Shown here: one piece after another, positions 27,186 through 35,008 of the stretch | Layout of the letters: every line of letters starts with the position of its first letter | Numbering within the stretch: position 1 is the first letter of the stretch | Source of the DNA: Nannocystaceae bacterium | GTDB lineage: Bacteria > Myxococcota_A > Polyangia > Nannocystales > Nannocystaceae | Length of the DNA stretch: 36,952 nt | NCBI GenBank assembly: GCA_019694555.1 | Contig: JAIBBS010000076.1 | Location: forward strand, 1 to 36,952 | Reading direction: 5' to 3' | The notes under the pieces: generated by a model | Told to the model about the DNA's origin: nothing | Database searches by the model: none | The model's input: the letters and a program-made list of their open reading frames with translations, nothing else | Program-made: the position numbers and the translations under genes

Positions 27186-28655
27186 TCACTTCACGCCGCG
27201 CACCGCGGCCGAGGTGTCGCGATGGATCGCGCCGCCCTTGTAGACCCACTCGCCGTCGTCGTTGCGGTCGTAGCCGAAGTAGCGCGCGCCGTCGTCGACG
27301 ACCATGTCGATGCCGCCGGGCGACTTCGCGCTGCCGAGGAACTGGCCCTGCAACGTCATCGCGGCCACCGTCGGTCGGCCGGCGAGCTTGTCGCTGCTCG
27401 CGATCACGACGACGCCCGAGGGCGACAGCGACACCTGCGAGGGCTCGTCGGGCCACACCGACGCCGCGGCCGGGATCTCCGGCGTGTGCTCGACCGCGGC
27501 CTGCGCCAGCGCGCCACCGACGAGGGCGTAGCGCGTCAGGGTGTAGCGCGTGGTCGCGCCGCCGCGGATCGACAGCACGACCACGCTGCCGTCGGCGGCC
27601 TGCAACACGAAGTCGGACGCCGCGAAGCTCGCGACCTGACGCGCGGTGCCGTCGTCGTCGAGCTCGAGCAAGCGGCGGTTGGCGTCGTCGCCGTTGCGGC
27701 GGAACACCACGACGGCACGCTGGCTGCCGGGCGCGCCCACGGCGAAGATCGCCGTGATCGCGCCGGCGGTGGCCGCTTGTCCGCGCGCGCCCGCGACGCC
27801 CAGCGAGATCGCACGGTCGTACGCGACGCTGCCGTCGGCGTTGCGATGCACGACCCTGGCGCGATCCTGCTGCGGTGCGAGGTTGTGCTTCGCGGTCACG
27901 CCGTTGAGGTTGAGCACCTCGAACAATCCACCGTCACCGTCGCCCACGCCCAGCACCATCGTGGGCGTCAGCTCGCTGGGCGACACCGCCATCTGGTGGA
28001 CCGTCGCGCCGCGCACGTCCCAGGACAACGCGCCCGTCGCAGAGAAGTGGCGCGTGTACGGCACCGAGAGCTGCTGGTCGTTGGACGGATCCCACGTGAA
28101 GCCGCGCACGAACACGCCGCCCTGACCGTCGGGGACGATGCTGCGATCGCGGGCCTGGTCGCGGCACAGCACGTCGAACTCCGCCTTCGTCACCGGTGCC
28201 TTTCCCTGCACCGGCAGGTACTTCGCCACGCGCAGGTTCTGTCGACCGGCGAGCGTGTCGACGACGTAGCCGACGAACAGTGCGCCGGCGCCGTCGACGG
28301 TCGCGTCGACGGTGCGCAGCTGCGCGGGGTCGTTGACCGCCGGCCCGATCGACGCCTCGCCGTACTTCTGCGACAGCGCGGGCGCGGCGCGATCGGTGAC
28401 GCGGAACAGCAGGTCGCCCGACGAGGTGTTGCCGCCGCCGAGCGAGTACGGCTTGGTGCGCGCGGCCGTCAGCCACTTGTTGCCCGCCACCGGCTCGACG
28501 AAGAACACGGTCTCGAACGCCGACAGCACGAAGTCGGGCTCGGGCGTGACCGACGCGCCCTGCGGGATCGCGATCGGGGCCGGCGCACCCGCGTGGGCGA
28601 GGCCGGTGGTGGACAGGAGCAGGGCGAGCGCGGCAAGCCAGGTCGAGCGGTGCAT
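27186..28655 (-). CDS. Exported protein of unknown function, possible beta-propeller
   Basis: A 489-residue protein from ATG 28655 with a signal peptide ending GLAHA before GAPAP. It is not a lipoprotein, since no Cys follows. Repeated strand-turn patterns (DATVDGAGALFVGYVVDTLA, RSIVPDGQGGVFVRGFTWD, QAADGSVVVLSIRGGATT, LSPSGVVVIASSDKLAG) suggest a beta-propeller, with the D-G-G-V-x-V turns typical of such blades. The end is DRNDDGEWVYKGG. The mature protein is expected in the periplasm or outside the cell. The frame remains open much further upstream but runs across the neighbouring plus-strand genes, and the signal peptide fixes this start. It is convergent with the gene ending at 27175, with 10 bases between stops. 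Confidence 0.8.
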   Translation of the reverse strand: MHRSTWLAALALLLSTTGLAHAGAPAPIAIPQGASVTPEPDFVLSAFETVFFVEPVAGNKWLTAARTKPYSLGGGNTSSGDLLFRVTDRAAPALSQKYGEASIGPAVNDPAQLRTVDATVDGAGALFVGYVVDTLAGRQNLRVAKYLPVQGKAPVTKAEFDVLCRDQARDRSIVPDGQGGVFVRGFTWDPSNDQQLSVPYTRHFSATGALSWDVRGATVHQMAVSPSELTPTMVLGVGDGDGGLFEVLNLNGVTAKHNLAPQQDRARVVHRNADGSVAYDRAISLGVAGARGQAATAGAITAIFAVGAPGSQRAVVVFRRNGDDANRRLLELDDDGTARQVASFAASDFVLQAADGSVVVLSIRGGATTRYTLTRYALVGGALAQAAVEHTPEIPAAASVWPDEPSQVSLSPSGVVVIASSDKLAGRPTVAAMTLQGQFLGSAKSPGGIDMVVDDGARYFGYDRNDDGEWVYKGGAIHRDTSAAVRGVK

Positions 28656-28788
28656 GGAGGGTCCCGGGACGGCGGGTAGATGGTACCCCGCGCGGGTGTG
28701 ACCGGTGCCGCGGCGATGGTGCGTGCGCGGGGGCCCGCGCGAATGCGCGCGGCTGGCGAGGCCGCGATCGCCGGGCACCATCCGCTGA

Positions 28789-28794
28789 TAGCCT
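28789..28794 (+). promoter_or_regulatory. Candidate -10 element of the flotillin-like gene
   Basis: TAGCCT lies 8 bases before ATG 28803 with no Shine-Dalgarno sequence between, as before several other genes here. Confidence 0.3.
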
Positions 28795-28802
28795 CGCGGC
28801 CA

Positions 28803-29444
28803 ATGCCCGTCGAGGCGCTCGTGGCCGTGATCGTCGCGACGACCGGCATGCTCGTCGCGCTCGCGCTGGTGATCCGCCGCGCCCGCGTGCGCGTGCCGCC
28901 GGGCGGTGCGCTGGTGATCTACGCGGGTGGTCGCGAGCCGACGGTGACGTTCTCGGACGCGACCGTGATCCCGCTGCTCGCGCGCGCCGAGCCGGTCGAT
29001 CTCTCGGCGCGGATGATCACCATCGCTCGCGAGGGTCGCGACGCGCTGCGGTGTGCCGACGACATCAAGGTCGACATCCGTGCCCAGGCGCGCCTGGCCG
29101 TCAACCCCACCGCCGAGGACGTCGTCAGGGTCACGCGTGCGGTCGGCGCGAGGGCAGCCGATCCGGCGCTGCTGCACGAGCTGTTCGAGGCCAAGATCGC
29201 CGACGCCATCGCGACCACGGTGCGCATGCTGAGCTTCGACGAACTCTGCCGCGATCGCGAGCTGTTGCGCGACCGCAGCCTCGAGGTCGTCGGGTGCGAT
29301 CTGGGCGGTTGGGTGCTGCAGGAGCTCGCGTTCGTGCGCATCGAGCAGGTGCCGCTCGAGCTGCTCGACCCCACCAACATCCACGACGCGGAGGCGATCC
29401 GGCGCATCCGCGAGCGCCTCGCTGCGGCCGCGCGCGAGCGCTGA
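28803..29444 (+). CDS. Minimal flotillin-like SPFH-domain protein
   Basis: A 213-residue membrane protein from ATG 28803. A membrane helix spans about 5-24, followed by basic residues RRARVRVPPGGAL. The SPFH-like domain occupies about 33-205, with strands GALVIYAGG, ADDIKVDIRAQARLAVN, then the flotillin-type segment AIATTVRMLSFDELCRDREL and LQELAFVRIEQVPLE. In flotillins the same segment reads like LTVEEIYRDR. The long coiled-coil domain of classic flotillins is absent: the protein stops right after the domain. It may organise membrane lipids or proteins, as SPFH proteins do, but its partners are unknown. The gene is 54 bases upstream of the next gene. Confidence 0.82.
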   Translation: MPVEALVAVIVATTGMLVALALVIRRARVRVPPGGALVIYAGGREPTVTFSDATVIPLLARAEPVDLSARMITIAREGRDALRCADDIKVDIRAQARLAVNPTAEDVVRVTRAVGARAADPALLHELFEAKIADAIATTVRMLSFDELCRDRELLRDRSLEVVGCDLGGWVLQELAFVRIEQVPLELLDPTNIHDAEAIRRIRERLAAAARER

Positions 29445-29498
29445 GGCCGATCTGGCGCTCGGCTGAAAGCCGCGGGCGCGGCCGAGCGTTCGGGCCGC

Positions 29499-30299
29499 GT
29501 GGGCCGTCGCGTCAGGTGTTTGTTGCTGGGGGGTGTCGTGGTCGCGGGCGCGTGCGCGGGCAGTCGCGCGTTCGTCCCCGGCGTGCCGGTCGGCGAGGCG
29601 ACCCTGCTGCGCTACCCGTCGGCATGGTCGCTGGGCGCCCCGAGCTCCCGCGGCGCGTGCCCGGTGCTGAAGCTCGACGCGACCGAGAGGGTGCCGGATC
29701 TGCCGCCGCTGCCGCGCGAGCGCCCCGAGCAACCCGAGCCCGTGAGGGTGGGGCAGTGGACCGTGACGGCGTCGTTCGACGACGCGCGGCAGTTGCTGCT
29801 CCAGGCCGATGCCGGCGAGCTGCGCGTCGGACCGGTGCCGGTGCTCGGCGACACACCGATCGCGGTGCAGCTGGTGCCCGACGACGACGCGGTCGTGATC
29901 GTGGGGACCCACGCAGACCGCCTGATCCACGCCCGCTGGCAGCCGAGCACCGGCAGCTTCACCCACGCGCCGAGCACGGTGGTGGACGAGCTGCCGATCT
30001 GCAAGTCGCGACCGGGGATCACCGACGCGATCACGCACGACGGCCTGGTCTACGTCGCGCTGCTCGCCGCGGCCGCGGGCGAGCACGGGCCCTGCGGCGG
30101 CTACACCGAGAAGACCATGTACCTGTCCGCGACCGTGGTGATCTCGCGCGATGGCCTCGTGACCAAGCCGATGCGTCACCCGCTCGCCGACGCGCCCACG
30201 CGGCTGGGCGTCGTCGACGGCACGGTCGTCGGACGGCAGGAGGGCTGGTTCGACGGCCGCACCGCTGGCTTTCGCATCGGCTGCGTCGCGCAGCCGTGA
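29499..30299 (+). CDS. Predicted lipoprotein, function unknown
   Basis: A 266-residue protein from GTG 29499, whose signal peptide is MGRRVRCLLLGGVVV followed by lipobox AGAC (Cys19). The mature part is beta-rich, with strands such as VQLVPDDDAVVIVGT, HDGLVYVALLAAAAG and LGVVDGTVVGRQEGWFDG, and few cysteines. I do not recognise the family. It is 54 bases after the flotillin-like gene and could be cotranscribed. It converges on 30310 with 10 bases between stops. Confidence 0.75.
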   Translation: MGRRVRCLLLGGVVVAGACAGSRAFVPGVPVGEATLLRYPSAWSLGAPSSRGACPVLKLDATERVPDLPPLPRERPEQPEPVRVGQWTVTASFDDARQLLLQADAGELRVGPVPVLGDTPIAVQLVPDDDAVVIVGTHADRLIHARWQPSTGSFTHAPSTVVDELPICKSRPGITDAITHDGLVYVALLAAAAGEHGPCGGYTEKTMYLSATVVISRDGLVTKPMRHPLADAPTRLGVVDGTVVGRQEGWFDGRTAGFRIGCVAQP

Positions 30300-30309
30300 G
30301 CGCGGATGG

Positions 30310-31020
30310 TCACTCCCACGCGTGCATCGCGGTATGGCCCGCGACCGTGCCCGAGACGTGGGTCGTCTGCGTGCCGCCGACGCTGATCGTGCGGAAGCAC
30401 GAGGTGGTGTCGTCGAACTTCGAGTCGTCGCAGGTCTTGTCGGTCTCCGAGCCGCCGGACTCCTTGTGCGCGGCCAGCTCGACGTACAGGTTCGCGGCCG
30501 AGGGGACCCAACTCAGATCCGGATCGAGCCACTCGCTCCAGATCTGCGCCTTGTGATAGCGGCTCCACAGGATCGTGTACTGCGACGCGCGCACGCGGAC
30601 GCGCATCTGCTCGAGGTCTTCGTCGAGGTAGGTCGCGACGCCGTCCGGCGGCTTGAAGCTGCGGAAACCCTCGGACTCGCTCGCCGCCGGGGCGGCCATC
30701 ATCGCAGCGATGGTCGCGCGCTCGATCTCCGCGGTGTCGGCTCCCTCGCGCGCGGACTGCCACGCGGTCTCGACCACGTGCTGCGCGCCGGCGCGGCCGA
30801 GGTTGCCGCACAGCTCCTCGTGCACGGCGCAGTCGAGCGGGTCGACCAGCTGGTCCGCCAGCGCGAGCGGGTCGACCTCGTACACCTCGGCGATCGCAGC
30901 GATCTCGTCGGCGTCGGTGCCCAGCAGGTAGTGGCGCTGGACCGAGGGGCTCTCGGCGGCCTGACAGGCGAACGCGAGCGGCAGCAGCAGGAGCGTCGCA
31001 GGGGTGGGTCGTCGGTTCAT
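30310..31020 (-). CDS. Predicted lipoprotein, function unknown
   Basis: A 236-residue protein from ATG 31020. The lipobox is LAFAC (Cys19). Residues about 30-105 form an acidic, helical segment (DADEIAAIAEVYEVDPLALA). The second half is mixed, with YTILWSRYHKAQIWSEW, and ends SVGGTQTTHVSGTVAGHT. It has four cysteines after the lipobox. I find no known family. Confidence 0.75.
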   Translation of the reverse strand: MNRRPTPATLLLLPLAFACQAAESPSVQRHYLLGTDADEIAAIAEVYEVDPLALADQLVDPLDCAVHEELCGNLGRAGAQHVVETAWQSAREGADTAEIERATIAAMMAAPAASESEGFRSFKPPDGVATYLDEDLEQMRVRVRASQYTILWSRYHKAQIWSEWLDPDLSWVPSAANLYVELAAHKESGGSETDKTCDDSKFDDTTSCFRTISVGGTQTTHVSGTVAGHTAMHAWE

Positions 31021-31152
31021 CGCCGTGTCAGAGCCACCGCGGGGTCGATCGGATTGCCCCGCTGCGGCAAGCTCGGCGGGACGCGCCGGCGGGGCTGCGC
31101 AAAGCCTTCGCCCGGTCTGCGCCGCGTGCACGGGCCATGATCGACGCCCGCG

Positions 31153-32760
31153 ATGATCGAGTGGCTCGCCGACAGCCCGCTCTTGCTGCTCTTCGCCGTC
31201 GCGGGGCTGGGCTACCTCGCGGGCAAGATCGAGATCCGCGGCTTCGGCCTGGGCGTGTCGGCGGTGCTGTTCGTGGGCCTGGGCCTGGGCGCGCTCGATC
31301 CGCGGCTGCGGTTGCCGGAGGTCGTGCACCTGTTCGGGTTGTCGACGTTCGTCTATGTCGTGGGTCTGGCTTCGGCGCCGGGCTTCTTCGCGTCGATGCG
31401 ACGGCGCGGGCTGCAGGCCGCCGTGCTCGCGCTGGGCGGGGTCGCCGTCGCCGCGGGCATGGCCGCGGTGCTGGGCACGTGGCTGGGATTGCCCAGCGCG
31501 GTGATCGGTGGCCTCTTCGCCGGCGCGACCACCAACACGCCCGCGCTCGCTGCGGTCATCGATGCGGTCGGTGAGACCGCGGGCCAGGCCGGCCCGGTGC
31601 TGGGATACTCGCTCGCGTATCCCTTCGGTGTGCTGGGCGTGCTCGCGACCATCGCGTTGGTGCCGCGGATCCTCGGCATCGACTACGCGACCGAGCCGAT
31701 CGCACGCGAGGACGCACCCGGCGTCGGTGTGCACATCGAGTCCGTCACCGTCGAGATCACGCGCGCGCTGCCGGACGTGCCCTCCCGCGCGCTGCGCGAG
31801 CAGCTGGGGCTCGACGTCGTGTTCAGCCGCGTGCGTCGCGGCGACGCGGTCGCGGTGGTGACCGACGACTTCGCGCTGCGCTGCGGCGACGTGGTCGGGC
31901 TGGTCGGCGAGGCCGCGCCGCTGGACGCCGCGGTCGCGGCGCTGGGCCACCGTGTGCACGAGCGCCTCGAGCTCGATCGCTCGGTCATCGACTTCCGCCG
32001 CATCGTCGTGTCCAACCCCGCGCTGGCGGAACGCCCGCTCGAGGACGCGAAGCTGGCGCGCTTCGGTGCCGTGGTCACGCGCGTGCGTCGCGGCGACATC
32101 GATCTCGTGCCGGGCCTGCACACCGTGCTCGCGCTCGGCGACGCCGTGCGCGTGGTCGCCCCGCGCGAACGCCTGCCGGAGATCGCGAAGTTCCTCGGCG
32201 ACTCACAGCGCGCGCTCGCGGAGATCGATCTGATCAGCTTCTCGCTCGGCATCGGCCTGGGCCTGGCGCTGGGCAACGTCGCGGTGCCGCTGCCCGGCGG
32301 CGGCAGCTTCTCGCTGGGCTTCGCCGGTGGGCCGCTGCTGGTGGGCCTGGCGCTGGGTCGCATCGGTCGCGCGGGTCCGCTGGTGTGGACGCTGCCGCAG
32401 ACCGCCAGCCTCACGCTGCGCCAGGTCGGGCTGGTGCTGTTCCTCGCCGGCGTCGGCACGCGCTCGGGCTGGGCGCTCGCAGAGGCCGTGCGCCAAGGTG
32501 GCGTGCTGGGCATCGCGCTCGCGGGCATGGCGATCACGCTCGCGATCACGAGCTTCGCGCTGCTGCTCGCGCGCCGCTGGCTGCGGCTGCCCGCGAGCAT
32601 CGTGGTCGGCATGATGGCAGGCATCCAGACCCAGCCCGCGGACCTCGCGTTCGCGTGCGAGCGCACCAAGAGCGAGGTGCCGACCACCGGCTATGCGGCG
32701 GTGTATCCGGTCGCGACCATCGCGAAGATCGTCGCGGCGCAGCTGCTGCTGTGGTTGTGA
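31153..32760 (+). CDS. AspT/YidE-type membrane transporter with two RCK_C-like domains
   Basis: A 535-residue membrane protein from ATG 31153. It has two hydrophobic halves with about five or six helices each, at about 1-170 and 375-535. Between them lie two regulatory domains (about 190-275 and 285-365) with the TrkA-C/RCK_C pattern, seen in FSRVRRGDAVAVV and TRVRRGDIDLVPG. Conserved loops GLFAGATTNTPALAAVID and GMMAGIQTQPADLAFACER occupy the same place in each half, and YPVATIAKIV follows the second. This layout is that of the aspartate:alanine exchanger family and of the related YidE/YbjL putative transporters. The substrate cannot be told from the sequence. It is 40 bases upstream of the next membrane protein. 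Confidence 0.92.
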   Translation: MIEWLADSPLLLLFAVAGLGYLAGKIEIRGFGLGVSAVLFVGLGLGALDPRLRLPEVVHLFGLSTFVYVVGLASAPGFFASMRRRGLQAAVLALGGVAVAAGMAAVLGTWLGLPSAVIGGLFAGATTNTPALAAVIDAVGETAGQAGPVLGYSLAYPFGVLGVLATIALVPRILGIDYATEPIAREDAPGVGVHIESVTVEITRALPDVPSRALREQLGLDVVFSRVRRGDAVAVVTDDFALRCGDVVGLVGEAAPLDAAVAALGHRVHERLELDRSVIDFRRIVVSNPALAERPLEDAKLARFGAVVTRVRRGDIDLVPGLHTVLALGDAVRVVAPRERLPEIAKFLGDSQRALAEIDLISFSLGIGLGLALGNVAVPLPGGGSFSLGFAGGPLLVGLALGRIGRAGPLVWTLPQTASLTLRQVGLVLFLAGVGTRSGWALAEAVRQGGVLGIALAGMAITLAITSFALLLARRWLRLPASIVVGMMAGIQTQPADLAFACERTKSEVPTTGYAAVYPVATIAKIVAAQLLLWL

Positions 32761-32800
32761 ACGGGGGCGCCGCTGCAACGTGCCCGCGCACCGGGCCGAC

Positions 32801-33811
32801 ATGCCGGCGCGACGGATGATGGCGCCGCACGATCCGGCATCGCACGCCCTGGTGCCCGAGCGTCGATTGGTGTCGGGTTTGTGGACCAGCGCGGTGATCG
32901 GCGGCGGGCTCGCGTGCGTGCCGGCCATGCTCGCGCAACGCCATGCGCGCGCTCTCTCGATGCTCGAGCTGACCGCGACGCTGACCTCGCTGTGCGTCGC
33001 GGGCGTCGCAGTCATGCTCGCCAACGCGGCGCGCGTGGTGCCCACCCACCCCGCGCAGCGCGACGCGCGACCGCGTCGGGTCGCGAGTCTGGTGCGGCGC
33101 GTGGTCGCCATCGCGCACGTCGTGTGGTGGGTGATCTTCGGCGCACTGGTGTTGGCGTCGCGCTCCGAGGACGTCGGCTTCCTCGCCGCGGGGTGGCACG
33201 TGCTGTCGGGTTGGGCAGCGCTCACGGCGAGTCCGCTGATCCTGCTGTGGCTGGTCGTTCGGCAGCATCGGCGCGATGTGCAGTGGCAGTGCGCGCTGCA
33301 AGACGTCGCGCAACGGCTCGAGGGCACGATCACACACGGCGGGCGGGCGTTGCGGCGCTGGTTCGAGACGCATGGTTGCGTCGGCCCCGGCGGCCCCGAA
33401 GCGCTGCTGTGGATCCGCCCGCTGCCCTTCGACCACTACGGGCCGCCGGACGATCCGTGGCACCGCTACGGGCGCGCGTCGGTGGTCGCGACCCGGATCT
33501 GCGGCTACGACCTCGCCATCGACGCCTGCGAGGAGACCGGGGGTCACAACCCCAGCGTGTGGCTCGCGACCCTCGTCGACGAGGACGCGCGTGCCCGCGT
33601 GTTCGCGGCGCCGAGCATCGCGACGCTGCAACACGCAGGCTTCCAGCTGTGCGTGATCCCGCTGGGCCTGGCCGCCAGGGCGTTTCCCCGCGGTCGTTGC
33701 ATGCTCGAACGTCCGCAGGCGTTCATGGGCATCGTCGCGGTCGCCCACGCGCTGGCAGCGATCGCGCGCGAGGCCGGGTTGCCGACGATCGGGTCGATCG
33801 CGGCGCGATGA
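32801..33811 (+). CDS. Integral membrane protein of unknown function
   Basis: A 336-residue protein from ATG 32801 (ATGs at 32816 and 32819 are alternatives; none has a clear ribosome site). Four membrane helices are predicted in the first half: SAVIGGGLACVPAMLA, TLTSLCVAGVAVMLANAA, VVAIAHVVWWVIFGALVLAS and WAALTASPLILLWLVV. A cytoplasmic-type domain of about 190 residues follows, with EALLWIRPLPFDHYGPPDD and PWHRYGRASVVATRICGYD. I do not recognise the domain. It lies 40 bases after the transporter gene and may be in the same operon. Confidence 0.75.
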   Translation: MPARRMMAPHDPASHALVPERRLVSGLWTSAVIGGGLACVPAMLAQRHARALSMLELTATLTSLCVAGVAVMLANAARVVPTHPAQRDARPRRVASLVRRVVAIAHVVWWVIFGALVLASRSEDVGFLAAGWHVLSGWAALTASPLILLWLVVRQHRRDVQWQCALQDVAQRLEGTITHGGRALRRWFETHGCVGPGGPEALLWIRPLPFDHYGPPDDPWHRYGRASVVATRICGYDLAIDACEETGGHNPSVWLATLVDEDARARVFAAPSIATLQHAGFQLCVIPLGLAARAFPRGRCMLERPQAFMGIVAVAHALAAIAREAGLPTIGSIAAR

Positions 33812-33956
33812 CGCGGCGGGTCCGGTTGCCGGTGGCCGGCCTTCGCCAACATCGCGTCGGTCTGCTCTCGCTCACCCCGGACGATCCGTGGCGGCGCGCG
33901 TGAGCGCAGACGCGCGGCGTCAGGAGCCTCGCGACCGCCACGATCCATCGCCTCCG

Positions 33957-34030
33957 CGCGCCCGGTATGACTCGAACATACGACCCTCAGGTTCGAAGCC
34001 TGATGCTCTATCCGACTGAGCTACGGACGC
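33957..34030 (-). tRNA. tRNA-Arg with anticodon TCG
   Basis: The minus strand from 34030 folds as a complete cloverleaf. The 7-bp acceptor stem is GCGTCCG with CGGGCGC (one G-T pair), the D-stem GCTC/GAGC, the anticodon stem TCAGG/CCTGA with loop CTTCGAA, variable loop GGGTC, and the T-arm GTATG/CATAC with loop TTCGAGT. The anticodon TCG at 33994-33996 reads CGA arginine codons. The discriminator is G at 33957. No CCA is encoded, so a CCA-adding enzyme must finish the end. Confidence 0.95.
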
Positions 34031-34076
34031 GTGCGGCGACCCTACCAGCGCGCGCGTCGTCGTTCAAGCGCGCGCG

Positions 34077-34739
34077 TCACGGGCACATGCCGCAGCCGAG
34101 CTCGGAGACCTCGCCGACGCAGACGTCGTCCCACGCGGTCAAGCAGCAGTAGGGGTCGGTCTCGCAGACGCAGTCCTGCACGGTCGCGTCGGTGCAGCCG
34201 CCGACCATCGCGGGTGTGCAGCAGTCGGCGGGCGCGACGGTCGGGGCGGCACAGGGGCCCGCGCAGTCCGAGTAGGTCGCGATCGACACGCAGGTCTCGT
34301 CCCACGCGGTCTCGCAACAGTAGGGATCGAGCGCGCACACGCAGGCCTGCAGCGCGTCGTCGTCGCAGCCGGGCTGCTCGGTGGCTTCGCAACACGGCAC
34401 GTCGAGTGTGTTCGCGCCGCTGTCACCGCTGGACTCGCCGGCGCCGAGATCGAACGCGACGCCGCCGGCGGATTCCGAGGTCGAGCTCTGCGGCATGTCC
34501 GGGTCGGACTCCGAGCTCGTACTGCCCTGCGCACCGCTTGCGCCGTCGTCCGGCGGCCGCGCGGGACCGCCGGTCGACACGGCGGCGCCGGAGGTCGAGC
34601 TGCTCTCGTCGCCGGTGGTCGCACGCTCGAGCGCCGCGTCGCCGACGACGCCGCCGACCTCGCACGCCGCGAGCACCAGGCTCGCGAACGCCAACTGCGC
34701 GCGTGCAACCGAGCCGAACATCCGAACCGTGGTGTGCAT
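34077..34739 (-). CDS. Predicted lipoprotein with two tandem ten-cysteine repeats
   Basis: A 220-residue protein from ATG 34739. The lipobox is LVLAAC (Cys26). A Ser/Thr/Gly-rich linker runs to about 110. Two repeats follow, 116-163 and 173-219, each with ten cysteines at almost identical spacing: CC, 8 to C, 8 to C, CxC, 6 to CC, 8 to C, 9 to C, 3-4 to C. Both carry CVCxxDPYCCxTAWDxxC. Such a pattern suggests a small disulfide-knotted module exposed outside the cell. I recall similar modules in exported myxobacterial proteins but cannot name the family. It converges on the tRNA gene and is divergent from the subtilisin gene. Confidence 0.8.
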   Translation of the reverse strand: MHTTVRMFGSVARAQLAFASLVLAACEVGGVVGDAALERATTGDESSSTSGAAVSTGGPARPPDDGASGAQGSTSSESDPDMPQSSTSESAGGVAFDLGAGESSGDSGANTLDVPCCEATEQPGCDDDALQACVCALDPYCCETAWDETCVSIATYSDCAGPCAAPTVAPADCCTPAMVGGCTDATVQDCVCETDPYCCLTAWDDVCVGEVSELGCGMCP

Positions 34740-34998
34740 GGTGCCGCGTCGGGGGGGCCTTCGCGCAAGCGGGGGACCCATCGCGACGTCGGTGATGCCG
34801 CCTTCGTCGCCGACGGCGCCGGCCGCGATCCGGACGGCCCGAAACGGCGGCAGTGCTGCACGCTCGTTCCGGTTTCGCGACCCACGGCCGGCCACCGCTC
34901 GCGCAAACCACCGCGCGCCGTGGCGCTGGCAGCGGCACGGCCGGTGGTGCGCTGCTATTCTGGGCTGCGATCGCGGCGCTCGCCTGCGCCGGGTCGTC

Positions 34999-35002
34999 GA
35001 GG
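34999..35002 (+). promoter_or_regulatory. Ribosome binding site of the subtilisin gene
   Basis: GAGG, 6 bases before ATG 35009. It supports this start over GTG or ATG codons further upstream. Confidence 0.65.
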
Positions 35003-35008
35003 ACCTCC

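Noticed and set aside
28656..30179. Upstream extension of the open frame of the 27186-28655 gene
   Set aside because: It runs across two plus-strand genes with real signal or domain features, and the signal peptide at ATG 28655 gives a better start.
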